From: Utricularia gibba
Lineage: Eukaryota; Streptophyta; Magnoliopsida; Lamiales; Lentibulariaceae
Assembly (NCBI GenBank): GCA_002189035.1
Contig: NEEC01000345.1
Coordinates: 1 to 48,112 of the forward strand
Length of the DNA stretch: 48,112 nucleotides
Direction: 5' to 3'
The notes below the pieces were generated by a model that saw only the letters and a program-made list of their open reading frames with translations, was not told the DNA's origin and searched no databases. The position numbers and the translations under genes were made by a program. This document shows, in pieces, positions 1 to 12,100 of the stretch (positions within the stretch are counted from its first letter, which is position 1; the number at the start of each line of letters is the position of its first letter).

Positions 1-120
1 TTTCGTGTTGAGAACTTGTTCGTCCGAGGAGCACAAATGCTCGAAAGATTGCCTTATATTAGCCTTCAGATGTGCAACGAAGTGGCCACCACGTTCGCGA
101 AAATGTGACTCGGGACACCT
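1..120. repeat. Partial satellite monomer at left edge
   Basis: This is the 3' third of a unit as phased here, running from TTTCGTGTTGAG to the base before the first GACTCGATG anchor. It carries the shortened GAGGAGCAC state in place of GAGGAGGCAC. The array therefore continues to the left of the window. Confidence 0.97.
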
Positions 121-460
121 GACTCGATGCGAATGTGATTTTTGACATGCAAACATATGTATTTCATGGACGATGTGAAATTTCGGATTTCGAGATGATC
201 ATTTAAGATGCCATGGGTGTGTCCCTAGCCACAACCTCATGGTGGCCTCGTGCACTCTTCGGTATCGAGTGGATATCTTGCAACGGTGATGAGTCATGTT
301 GCACATATACCGTTTCGAAGCTCGTTCCGAGCCGGTCTTCTTTCGTGTTGAGAACTTGTTCGTCCGAGGAGGCACAAATGCTCGAAAGATTGCCTTATAT
401 TAGCCTTCAGATGTGCAACGAAGTGGCCACCACGTTCGCGAAAATGTGACTCGGACACCT

Positions 461-778
461 GACTCGATGCGAATGTGATTTTTGACATGCAAAACATATG
501 TATTCATGACGATGTGAAATTTCGAGATGATCATTTAGATGCCATCGGTGTGTCTAGCCACAACCTCATGGTGGCCTCGTGCACTCTTCGGTATCGAGTG
601 GATATCTTGCAAATCATGTTGCACATACCGTTTCGAAGCTCGTTCCGAGCCGGTCTTTTTTCGTGTTGAGAACTTGTTCGTCCGAGGAGGCACAAATGCT
701 CGAAAGATTGCCTTATATTAGCCTTCAGATGTGCAACGAAGTGGCCACACGTTCGCGAAAATGTGACTCGGGACACCT
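461..778. repeat. 318-bp variant monomer lacking the bZIP-like site
   Basis: The unit has lost about ten bases in the TGCAAATGGTGATGAGTCATG region, which now reads TGCAAATCATG, so ATGAGTCAT is absent. The GAAATTTCGGATTTCGAG segment is shortened to GAAATTTCGAG, and CATGGACG is reduced to CATGACG. It is one of the shortest units in the array. Confidence 0.9.
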
Positions 779-1791
779 GACTCGATGCGAATGTGATTTT
801 TGACATGCAAGACATATGTATTTCATGGACGATGTGAAATTTGATTTCGAGATGATCATTTAAGATGCCATTGTGTCCCTAGCCACAACTCATGGTGGCC
901 TCGTGCACTCTTCGGTATCGAGTGGATATCTTGCAAACGGTGATGAGTCATGTTGCACATATCATACCGTTTCGAAGCTCGTTCCGAGCCAGTCTTCTTT
1001 CGTGTTGAGAACTTGTTCGTCCGAGGCTGCACAAATGCTCGAAAGATTGCCTTATATTAGCCTTCAGATGTGCAACGAAGTGGCCATTCGCGAAAATGTG
1101 ACTCGGGACACCTGACTCGATGCGAATGTGATTTTTGACATGCAAGACATATGTATTTCATGGACGATGTGAAATTTTGGATTTCGAGATGATCATTTAA
1201 GATGGGTGTGTCCCTAGCCACAACCTCATGGTGGCCTCGTGCACTCTTCGGTATCGAGTGGATATCTTGCAAATGGTGATGAGTCATGTTGCACATAGCA
1301 TACCGTTTCGAAGCTCGTTCCGAGCCGGTCTTTTTTCGTGTTGAGAACTTGTTCGTCCGAGGAGGCACAAATGCTCGAAAGATTGCCTTATATTAGCCTT
1401 CAGATGTGCAACGAAGTGGCCACCACGTTCGCGAAAATGTGACTCGGACACCTGACTCGATGCGAATGTGATTTTTGACATGCAAGACGTATGTATTTCA
1501 TGGACGATGTGAAATTTTGGATTTCGAGATGATCATTTAAGATGGGTGTGTTAGCCACAACCTCATGGTGGCCTCGTGCACTCTTCGGTATCGAGTGGAT
1601 ATCTTGCAAACGGTGATGAGTCATGTTGCACATATCATACCGTTTCGAAGCTCGTTCCGAGCCGGTCTTCTTTCGTGTTGAGAACTTGTTCGTCCGAGGA
1701 GGCACAAATGCTCGAAAGATTGCCTTATATTAGCCTTCAGATGTGCAACGAAGTGGCCACCACGTTCGCGAAAATGTGACTCGGGACACCT
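779..1791. repeat. Three-monomer block, first copy of a local duplication
   Basis: This block pairs with 2122-3135, four units downstream. Two rare changes define the pair. GAGGCTGCAC replaces GAGGAGGCAC near 1024 and 2364. GCAAGACGTATG replaces GCAAGACATATG near 1484 and 2831. I saw neither change elsewhere in the window. Both pairs are offset by about 1,340-1,346 bp, as expected if a four-unit segment was copied by unequal exchange and then altered by small deletions. Confidence 0.65.
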
Positions 1792-2121
1792 GACTCGATG
1801 CGAATGTGATTTTTGACATGCAAATATGTATTTCATGGGACGATGTGAAATTTCGATTTCGAGATGATCATTTAAGATGGGGTGTGTCCCTAGCCACAAC
1901 CATGGTGGCCTCGTGCACTCTCGGTATCGAGTGGATATCTTGCAAACGGTGATGAGTCATGTTGCACATATCATACCGTTTCGAAGCTCGTTCCGAGCCG
2001 TCTTCTTTCGTTGAGAACTTGTTCGTCCGAGGGCACAAATGCTCGAAAGATTGCCTTATATTAGCCTTCAGATGTGCAACGAAGTGGCCACCACGTTCGC
2101 GAAAATGTGACTCGGACACCT
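1792..2121. repeat. Recurrent variant monomer, copy 1 of 3
   Basis: The unit combines CATGGGACG (near 1835), a CCC-type linker, ACAACCATGG with the usual CT missing (near 1897), AAACGG, ATATCATACC and GAGGGCAC (near 2029). The same combination recurs at 5462-5799 and 10833-11173, so these three units share a more recent ancestor than their neighbours do. Confidence 0.75.
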
Positions 2122-3135
2122 GACTCGATGCGAATGTGATTTCATGCAAGACATATGTATTTCATGGACGATGTGAAATTTGGATTTCGAGATGATCATT
2201 TAAGATGCCATGGTGTGTCCCTAGCCACAACCTCATGGTGGCCTCGTGCACTCTTCGGTATCGAGTGGATATCTTGCAAACGGTGATGAGTCATGTTGCA
2301 CATATCATACCGTTTCGAAGCTCGTTCCGAGCCTCTTCTTTCGTGTTGAGAACTTGTTCGTCCGAGGCTGCACAAATGCTCGAAAGATTGCCTTATATTA
2401 GCCTTCAGATGTGCAACGAAGTGGCCACCACGTTCGCGAAAATGTGACTCGGGACACCTGACTCGATGCGAATGTGATTTTTGACATGCAAACATATGTA
2501 TTTCATGGACGATGTGAAATTTTGGATTTCGAGATGATCATTTAAGATGCCATGGTGTGTCCCTAGCCACAACCTCATGGTGGCCTCGTGCACTCTTCGG
2601 TATCGAGTGGATATCTTGCAAACGGTGATGAGTCATGTTGCACATATCATACCGTTTTCGAAGCTCGTTCCGAGCCGGTCTTCGTGTTGAGAACTTGTTC
2701 GTCCGAGGAGGCACAAATGCTCGAAAGATTGCCTTATATTAGCCTTCAGATGTGCAACGAAGTGGCCACCACGTTCGCGAAAATGTGACTCGGGACACCT
2801 GACTCGATGCGAATGTGATTTTTGACATGCAAGACGTATGTATTTCATGGACGATGTGAAATTTGGATTTCGAGAATCATTTAAGATGCCATGTGTGTAG
2901 CCACAACCTCATGGTGGCCTCGTGCACTCTTCGGTATCGAGTGGATATCTTGCAAACGGTGATGAGTCATGTTGCACATATCATACCGTTTCGAAGCTCG
3001 TTCCGAGCCGTCTTCTTTCGTGTTGAGACTTGTTCGTCCGAGGAGGCACAAATGCTCGAAAGATTGCCTTATATTAGCCTTCAGATGTGCAACGAAGTGG
3101 CCACCACGTTCGCGAAAATGTGACTCGGGACACCT
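2122..3135. repeat. Three-monomer block, second copy of a local duplication
   Basis: This is the partner of 779-1791. It carries the same two private changes, GAGGCTGCAC near 2364 and GACGTATG near 2833, in the same order and two units apart. The copies differ by small deletions, for example in the GAGCC-TCTT segment at 2331-2340. Confidence 0.65.
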
Positions 3136-4818
3136 GACTCGATGCGAATGTGATTTTTGACATGCAAGACATATGTATTTCATGGACGATGTGAAATTTC
3201 GGATTTCGAGATGATCATTTAAGATGCCATGGTGTGTCTAGCCACAACCTCATGGTGGCCTCGTGCACTCTTCGGTATCGAGTGGATATCTTGCAAATGG
3301 TGATGAGTCATGTTGCACATCATACCGTTTCGAAGCTCGTTCCGAGCCGGTCTTTTTTTCGTGTTGAGAACTTGTTCGTCCGAGGAGGCACAAATGCTCG
3401 AAAGATTGCCTTATATTAGCCTTCAGATGTGCAACGAAGTGGCCACCACGTTCGCGAAATGTGACTCGGGACACCTGACTCGATGCGAATGTGATTTTTC
3501 ATGCAAGACATATGTATTTCATGGACGATGTGAAATTTGGATTTCGAGATGATCATTTAGATGGTGTTAGCCACAACCTCATGGTGGCCTCGTGCACTCT
3601 TCGGTATCGAGTGGATATCTTGCAAACGGTGATGAGTCATGTTGCACATATCATACCGTTTTCGAAGCTCGTTCCGAGCCGGTCTTCTTTCGTGTTGAGA
3701 ACTTGTTCGTCCGAGGAGGCACAAATGCTCGAAAGATTGCCTTATATTAGCCTTCAGATGTGCAACGAAGTGGCCACCACGTTCGCGAAAATGTGACTCG
3801 GACACCTGACTCGATGCGAATGTGATTTTTGACATGCAAAACATATGTATTTCATGGACGATGTGAAATTTCGGATTTCGAGATGATCATTTAAGATGGT
3901 GTGTCCCTAGCCACAACCTCATGGTGGCCTCGTGCACTCTTCGGTATCGAGTGGATATCTTGAAACGGTGATGAGTCATGTTGCACATATCATACCGTTT
4001 CGAAGCTCGTTCCGAGCCGTCTTCTTTCGTGTTGAGAACTTGTTCGTCCGAGGAGCACAAATGCTCGAAAGATTGCCTTATATTAGCCTTCAGATGTGCA
4101 ACGAAGTGGCCACCACGTTCGCGAAAATGTGACTCGGACACCTGACTCGATGCGAATGTGATTTTTGACATGCAAGACATATGTATTTCATGGACGATGT
4201 GAAATTTCGGATTTCGAGATGATCATTTAAGATGCCATGGTGTGTTAGCCACAACCTCATGGTGGCCTCGTGCACTCTTCGGTATCGAGTGGATATCTTG
4301 CAAATGGTGATGAGTCATGTTGCACACATACCGTTTCGAAGCTCGTTCCGAGCCGGTCTTCTTTCGTGTTGAGAACTTGTTCGTCCGAGGAGGCACAAAT
4401 GCTCGAAAGATTGCCTTATATTAGCCTTCAGATGTGCAACGAAGTGGCCACCACGTTCGCGAAAATGTGACTCGGACACCTGACTCGATGCGAATGTGAT
4501 TTTTGACATGCAAAACATATGTATTTCATGGACGATGTGAAATTTGGATTTCGAGATGATCATTTAGATGCCATGTGTGTAGCCACAACCTCATGGTGGC
4601 CTCGTGCACTCTTCGGTATCGAGTGGATATCTTGCAAACGGTGATGAGTCATGTTGCACATATCATACCGTTTCGAAGCTCGTTCCGAGCCGGTCTTCTT
4701 TCGTGTTGAGAACTTGTTCGTCCGAGGAGGCACAAATGCTCGAAAGATTGCCTTATATTAGCCTTCAGATGTGCAACGAAGTGGCCACCACGTTCGCGAA
4801 AATGTGACTCGGACACCT

Positions 4819-5130
4819 GACTCGATGCGAATGTGATTTTTGACATGCAAAACATATGTATTTCATGGACGATGTGAAATTTTGGATTTCGAGATGATCA
4901 TTTAAGATGCCAAGCCACAACCTCATGGTGGCCTCGTGCACTCTTCGGTATCGTGGATATCTTGCAAACGGTGATGAGTCATGTTGCGAAGCTCGTTCCG
5001 AGCCGGTCTTTTTTCGTGTTGAGAACTTGTTCGTCCGAGGAGCACAAATGCTCGAAAGATTGCCTTATATTAGCCTTCAGATGTGCAACGAAGTGGCCAC
5101 CACGTTCGCGAAATGTGACTCGGGACACCT
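4819..5130. repeat. 312-bp monomer with two internal deletions
   Basis: This is the shortest unit apart from the one at 20007. The linker after TTTAAGATG is reduced to CCA before AGCC. A 17-base stretch between GTTGC and GAAGC is missing, which normally holds the CATATCATACCG segment; it is absent at about 4987. TATCGAGTGG is also shortened to TATCGTGG. ATGAGTCAT is retained. Confidence 0.9.
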
Positions 5131-5461
5131 GACTCGATGCGAATGTGATTTTTGACATGCAAGACATATGTATTTCATGGACGATGTGAAATTTGGATTT
5201 CGAGATGATCATTTAAGATGCGGTGTCTAGCCACAACCTCATGGTGGCCTCGTGCACTCTTCGGTATCGAGTGGATATCTTGCAACGGTGATGAGTCATG
5301 TTGCACATATCATACCGTTCGAAGCTCGTTCCGAGCCGGTCTTTTTCGTGTTGAGAACTTGTTCGTCCGAGGGCACAAATGCTCGAAAGATTGCCTTATA
5401 TTAGCTTCAGATGTGCAACGAAGTGGCCACCACGTTCGCGAAAATGTGACTCGGGACACCT

Positions 5462-5799
5462 GACTCGATGCGAATGTGATTTTTGACATGCAAGACATAT
5501 GTATTTCATGGGACGATGTGAAATTTGGATTTCGAGATGATCATTTAAGATGCCATGGGTGTGTCCCTAGCCACAACCATGGTGGCCTCGTGCACTCTTC
5601 GGTATCGAGTGGATATCTTGCAAACGGTGATGAGTCATGTTGCACATATCATACCGTTTCGAAGCTCGTTCCGAGCCGTCTTCTTTCGTGTTGAGAACTT
5701 GTTCGTCCGAGGGCACAAATGCTCGAAAGATTGCCTTATATTAGCCTTCAGATGTGCAACGAAGTGGCCACCACGTTCGCGAAAATGTGACTCGGACCT
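5462..5799. repeat. Recurrent variant monomer, copy 2 of 3
   Basis: The unit shares CATGGGACG, CCATGGGTGTGTCCCTAG, ACAACCATGG, AAACGG, ATATCATACC and GAGGGCAC with 1792-2121 and 10833-11173. It also has CTCGGACCTG in place of CTCGGGACACCTG just before the next unit. Confidence 0.75.
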
Positions 5800-8700
5800 G
5801 ACTCGATGCGAATGTGATTTTTGACATGCAAAACATATGTATTTCATGGACGATGTGAAATTTGGATTTCGAGATGATCATTTAAGATGCCATGTGTCCC
5901 TAGCCACAACCTCATGGTGGCCTCGTGCACTCTTCGGTGAGTGGATATCTTGCAAACGGTGATGAGTCATGTTGCACATATCATACGTTTCGAAGCTCGT
6001 TCCGAGCCGTCTTTTTCGTGTTGAGAACTTGTTCGTCCGAGGGCACAAATGCTCGAAAGATTGCCTTATATTAGCCTTCATGTGCAACGAAGTGGCCACC
6101 ACGTTCGCGAAAATGTGACTCGGGACACCTGACTCGATGCGAATGTGATTTTGACATGCAAAACATATGTATTTCATGGACGATGTGAAATTTGGATTTC
6201 GAGATGATCATTTAAGATGCCATGGTGTGTCCTAGCCACAACCTCATGGTGGCCTCGTGCACTCTTCGGTATCGAGTGGATATCTTGCAAATGGTGATGA
6301 GTCATGTTGCACATATCATACCGTTTCGAAGCTCGTTCCGAGCCGGTCTTTTTTCGTGTGAGAACTTGTTCGTCCGAGGAGGCACAAATGCTCGAAAGAT
6401 TGCCTTATATTAGCCTTCAGATGTGCAACGAAGTGGCCACCACGTTCGAAAATGTGACTCGGGACACCTGACTCGATGCGAATGTGATTTTTGACATGCA
6501 AAACATATGTATTTCATGGACGATGTGAAATTTCGGATTTCGAGATGATCATTTAAGATGCCATGGTGTTAGCCACAACCTCATGGTGGCCTCGTGCACT
6601 CTTCGGTATCGAGTGGATATCTTGCAAATGGTGATGAGTCATGTTGCACATATACCGTTTCGAAGCTCGTTCCGAGCCGGTCCGTGTTGAGAACTTGTTC
6701 GTCCGAGGAGGCACAAATGCTCGAAAGATTGCCTTATATTAGCCTTCAGATGTGCAACGAAGTGGCCACCACGTTCGCGAAAATGTGACTCGGACACCTG
6801 ACTCGATGCGAATGTGATTTTTGACATGCATATGTATTTCATGGACGATGTGAATTTTGGATTTCGAGATGATCATTTAAGATGGGTGTCTAGCCACAAC
6901 CTCATGGTGGCCTCGTGCACTCTTCGTATCGAGTGGATATCTTGAAATGGTGATGAGTCATGTTGCACACATACCGTTTCGAAGCTCGTTCCGAGCCGGT
7001 CTTTTTCGTGTTGAGAACTTGTTCGTCCGAGGAGCACAAATGCTCGAAAGATTGCCTTATATTAGCCTTCAGATGTGCAACGAAGTGGCCACCACGTTCG
7101 CGAAAATGTGACTCGGGACACCTGACTCGATGCGAATGTGATTTTTGACATGCATATGTATTTCATGGACGATGTGAAATTTCGGATTTCGAGATGATCA
7201 TTTAAGATGCAAGCCACAACCTCATGGTGGCCTCGTGCACTCTTCGGTATCGAGTGGATATCTTGCAAATGGTGATGAGTCATGTTGCACATATCATACC
7301 GTTTCGAAGCTCGTTCCGAGCCGGTCTTCTTTCGTGTGAGAACTTGTTCGTCCGAGGAGGCACAAATGCTCGAAAGATTGCCTTATATTAGCCTTCAGAT
7401 GTGCAACGAAGTGGCCACCACGCGAAATGTGACTCGGACACCTGACTCGATGCGAATGTGATTTTTGACATGCAAGACATATGTATTTCATGGACGATGT
7501 GAAATTTGGATTTCGAGATGATCATTTAAGATGCCATGGTGTGTCCCTAGCCACAACCTCATGGTGGCCTCGTGCACTCTTCGGTATCGAGTGGATATCT
7601 TGCAACGGTGATGAGTCATGTTGCACATATCATACGTTTCGAAGCTCGTTCCGAGCCGGTCTTCTTTCGTGTTGAGAACTTGTTCGTCCGAGGAGGCACA
7701 AATGCTCGAAAGATTGCCTTATATTAGCCTTCAGATGTGCAACGAAGTGGCCACTTCGCGAAAATGTGACTCGGACACCTGACTCGATGCGAATGTGATT
7801 TTTGACATGCAAAACATATGTATTTCATGGGACGATGTGAAATTTGGATTTCGAGATGATCATTTAAGATGCCATGGTGTGTCTAGCCACAACCTCATGG
7901 TGGCCTCGTGCACTCTTCGGTATCGAGTGGATATCTTGAAACGGTGATGAGTCATGTTGCACATATCATACCGTTTCGAAGCTCGTTCCGAGCCGTCTTC
8001 TTTCGTGTTGAGAACTTGTTCGTCCGAGGGCACAAATGCTCGAAAGATTGCCTTATATTAGCCTTCAGATGTGCAACGAAGTGGCCACCACGTTCGCGAA
8101 AATGTGACTCGGACACCTGACTCGATGCGAATGTGATTTTTGACATGCAAAACATATGTATTTCATGGACGATGTGAAATTTCGGATTTCGAGATGATCA
8201 TTTAAGATGCCATGGTGTGTAGCCACAACCTCATGGTGGCCTCGTGCACTCTTCGGTATCGAGTGGATATCTGGTGATGAGTCATGTTGCACATAGCATA
8301 CCGTTTCGAAGCTCGTTCCGAGCCGGTCTTTTTTCGTGTTGAGAACTTGTTCGTCCGAGGAGGCACAAATGCTCGAAAGATTGCCTTATATTAGCCTTCA
8401 GATGTGCAACGAAGTGGCCACCACGTTCGCGAAAATGTGACTCGGGACACCTGACTCGATGCGAATGTGATTTTTGACATGCAACATATGTATTTCATGG
8501 ACGATGTGAAATTTCGGATTTCGAGATGATCATTTAAGATGCCATGGTGTGTTAGCCACAACCTCATGGTGGCCTCGTGCACTCTTCGGTATCGAGTGGA
8601 TATCTTGAAATGGTGATGAGTCATGTTGCACATCCGTTTCGAAGCTCGTTCCGAGCCGTCTTCTTTCGTGTTGAGAACTTGTTCGTCCGAGAGGCACAAA

Positions 8701-9125
8701 TGCTCGAAAGATTGCCTTATATAGCCTTCAGATGTGCAACGAAGTGGCCACCACGTTCGCGAAAATGTGACTCGGACACCTGACTCGATGCGAATGTGAT
8801 TTTTGACATGCAAAACATATGTATTTCATGGACGATGTGAAATTTTGGATTTCGAGATGATCATTTAAGATGCCATGGTGTGTCTAGCCACAACCTCATG
8901 GTGGCCTCGTGCACTCTTCGGTATCGAGTGGATATCTTGCAAACGGTGATGAGTCATGTTGCACATATCATACCGTTTCGAAGCTCGTTCCGAGCCGGTC
9001 TTTTTTTCGTGTTGAGAACTTGTTCGTCCGAGGAGGCACAAATGCTCGAAAGATTGCCTTATATTAGCCTTCAGATGTGCAACGAAGTGGCCACCACGTT
9101 CGCGAAAATGTGACTCGGGACACCT

Positions 9126-12100
9126 GACTCGATGCGAATGTGATTTTTGACATGCAAATATGTATTTCATGGGACGATGTGAAATTTCGGATTTCGAGAT
9201 GATCATTTAAGATGCCATGGGTGTGTCCTAGCCACAACCTCATGGTGGCCTCGTGCACTCTTCGGTATCGAGTGGATATCTTGCAAATGGTGATGAGTCA
9301 TGTTGCACATAGCATACCGTTTCGAAGCTCGTTCCGAGCCGGTCTTCTTTCGTGTTGAGAACTTGTTCGTCCGAGGAGGCACAAATGCTCGAAAGATTGC
9401 CTTATATTAGCCTTCAGATGTGCAACGAAGTGGCCACCACGTTCGCGAAAATGTGACTCGGGACACCTGACTCGATGCGAATGTGATTTTTGACATGCAA
9501 GACATATGTATTTCATGGACGATGTGAAATTTTCGATTTCGAGATGATCATTTAAGATGCCATGGTGTGTCCCTAGCCACAACCTCATGGTGGCCTCGTG
9601 CACTCTTCGGTATCGAGTGGATATCTTGCAAATGGTGATGAGTCATGTTGCACATATACCGTTTCGAAGCTCGTTCCGAGCCGGTCTTCTTTCGTGTGAG
9701 AACTTGTTCGTCCGAGGGCACAAATGCTCGAAAGATTGCCTTATATTAGCCTTCAGATGTGCAACGAAGTGGCCACCACGTTCGCGAAAATGTGACTCGG
9801 ACACCTGACTCGATGCGAATGTGATTTTTGACATGCAAACATATGTATTTCATGGACGATGTGAAATTTGGATTTCGAGATGATCATTTAAGATGCCATG
9901 GTGTCCTAGCCACAACCTCATGGTGGCCTCGTGCACTCTTCGGTATCGAGTGGATATCTTGCAAATGGTGATGAGTCATGTTGCACATAGCATACCGTTT
10001 CGAAGCTCGTTCGAGCCGGTCTTCTTTCGTGTTGAGAACTTGTTCGTCCGAGGAGGCACAAATGCTCGAAAGATTGCCTTATATTAGCCTTCAGATGTGC
10101 AACGAAGTGGCCACCACGTTCGCGAAAATGTGACTCGGGACACCTGACTCGATGCGAATGTGATTTTTGACATGCAAGACATATGTATTTCATGGACGAT
10201 GTGAAATTTCGGATTTCGAGATGATCATTTAAGATGCCATGGGTGTGTCCCTAGCCACAACCTCATGGTGGCCTCGTGCACTCTTCGGTATCGAGTGGAT
10301 ATCTTGCAAATGGTGATGAGTCATGTTGCACATATCATACCGTTTCGAAGCTCGTTCCGAGCCGGTCTTTTTTTCGTGTTGAGAACTTGTTCGTCCGAGG
10401 AGGCACAAATGCTCGAAAGATTGCCTTATATTAGCCTTCAGATGTGCAACGAAGTGGCCACCACGTTCGCGAAAATGTGACTCGGGACACCTGACTCGAT
10501 GCGAATGTGATTTTTGACATGCAAAACATATGTATTTCATGGACGATGTGAAATTTGGATTTCGAGATGATCATTTAGATGCCATGGTGTGTTAGCCACA
10601 ACCTCATGGTGGCCTCGTGCACTCTTCGGTATCGAGTGGATATCTTGCAAATGGTGATGAGTCATGTTGCACATAGCATACCGTTTCGAAGCTCGTTCCG
10701 AGCCGGTCTTCTTTCGTGTTGAGAACTTGTTCGTCCGAGGAGGCACAAATGCTCGAAAGATTGCCTTATATTAGCCTTCAGATGTGCAACGAAGTGGCCA
10801 CCACGTTCGCGAAAATGTGACTCGGGACACCTGACTCGATGCGAATGTGATTTTTGACATGCAAACATATGTATTTCATGGGACGATGTGAAATTTCGGA
10901 TTTCGAGATGATCATTTAAGATGCCATGGGTGTGTCCCTAGCCACAACCATGGTGGCCTCGTGCACTCTTCGGTATCGAGTGGATATCTTGCAAACGGTG
11001 ATGAGTCATGTTGCACATATCATACCGTTTCGAAGCTCGTTCCGAGCCGGTCTTCTTTCGTGTTGAGAACTTGTTCGTCCGAGGGCACAAATGCTCGAAA
11101 GATTGCCTTATATTAGCCTTCAGATGTGCAACGAAGTGGCCACCACGTTCGCGAAAATGTGACTCGGACACCTGACTCGATGCGAATGTGATTTTTGACA
11201 TGCAAGACATATGTATTTCATGGACGATGTGAAATTTGGATTTCGAGATGATCATTTAAGATGCCATGGTGTGTCCCTAGCCACAACCTCATGGTGGCCT
11301 CGTGCACTCTTCGGTATCGAGTGGATATCTTGCAAATGGTGATGAGTCATGTTGCACATAGCATACCGTTTCGAAGCTCGTTCCGAGCCGGTCTTTTTTC
11401 GTGTTGAGAACTTGTTCGTCCGAGGAGGCACAAATGCTCGAAAGATTGCCTTATATTAGCCTTCAGATGTGCAACGAAGTGGCCACCACGTTCGCGAAAA
11501 TGTGACTCGGGACACCTGACTCGATGCGAATGTGATTTTTGACATGCAAGACATATGTATTTCATGGACGATGTGAAATTTCGGATTTCGAGATGATCAT
11601 TTAAGATGCCATGGTGTGTCCCTAGCCACAACCTCATGGTGGCCTCGTGCACTCTTCGGTATCGAGTGGATATCTTGCAAACGGTGATGAGTCATGTTGC
11701 ACATCATACCGTTTCGAAGCTCGTTCGAGCCGGTCTTCTTTCGTGTTGAGAACTTGTTCGTCCGAGGGCACAAATGCTCGAAAGATTGCCTTATATTAGC
11801 CTTCAGATGTGCAACGAAGTGGCCACCACGTTCGCGAAAATGTGACTCGGGACACCTGACTCGATGCGAATGTGATTTTTGACATGCAAGACATATGTAT
11901 TTCATGGACGATGTGAAATTTCGGATTTCGAGATGATCATTTAAGATGCCATGGGTGTGTCCCTAGCCACAACCTCATGGTGGCCTCGTGCACTCTTCGG
12001 TATCGAGTGGATATCTTGCAAATGGTGATGAGTCATGTTGCACATAGCATACCGTTTCGAAGCTCGTTCCGAGCCGGTCTTCTTTCGTGTTGAGAACTTG

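Larger units (their letters stand above)
121..9125. repeat. Domain A1: 27 short, deletion-rich monomers
   Basis: Units start at 121, 461, 779, 1114, 1454, 1792, 2122, 2460, 2801, 3136, 3477, 3808, 4144, 4482, 4819, 5131, 5462, 5800, 6131, 6470, 6800, 7124, 7444, 7781, 8119, 8453 and 8782. Lengths range from 312 to 344 bp with a mean of 333.5, about 13 bases below the full 347-column unit. The shortfall comes from many 1-10 base deletions concentrated in a few variable columns. The segment before TAGCC is CCC-type or a shortened form and never GGC-type. GCAAGACA is frequent, and GAAATTTTGG or GAAATTTGG often replaces GAAATTTCGG. This is the most heterogeneous part of the window. That fits either a poorly homogenised array edge or poorer consensus quality; the sequence alone cannot separate them. 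Confidence 0.93.
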
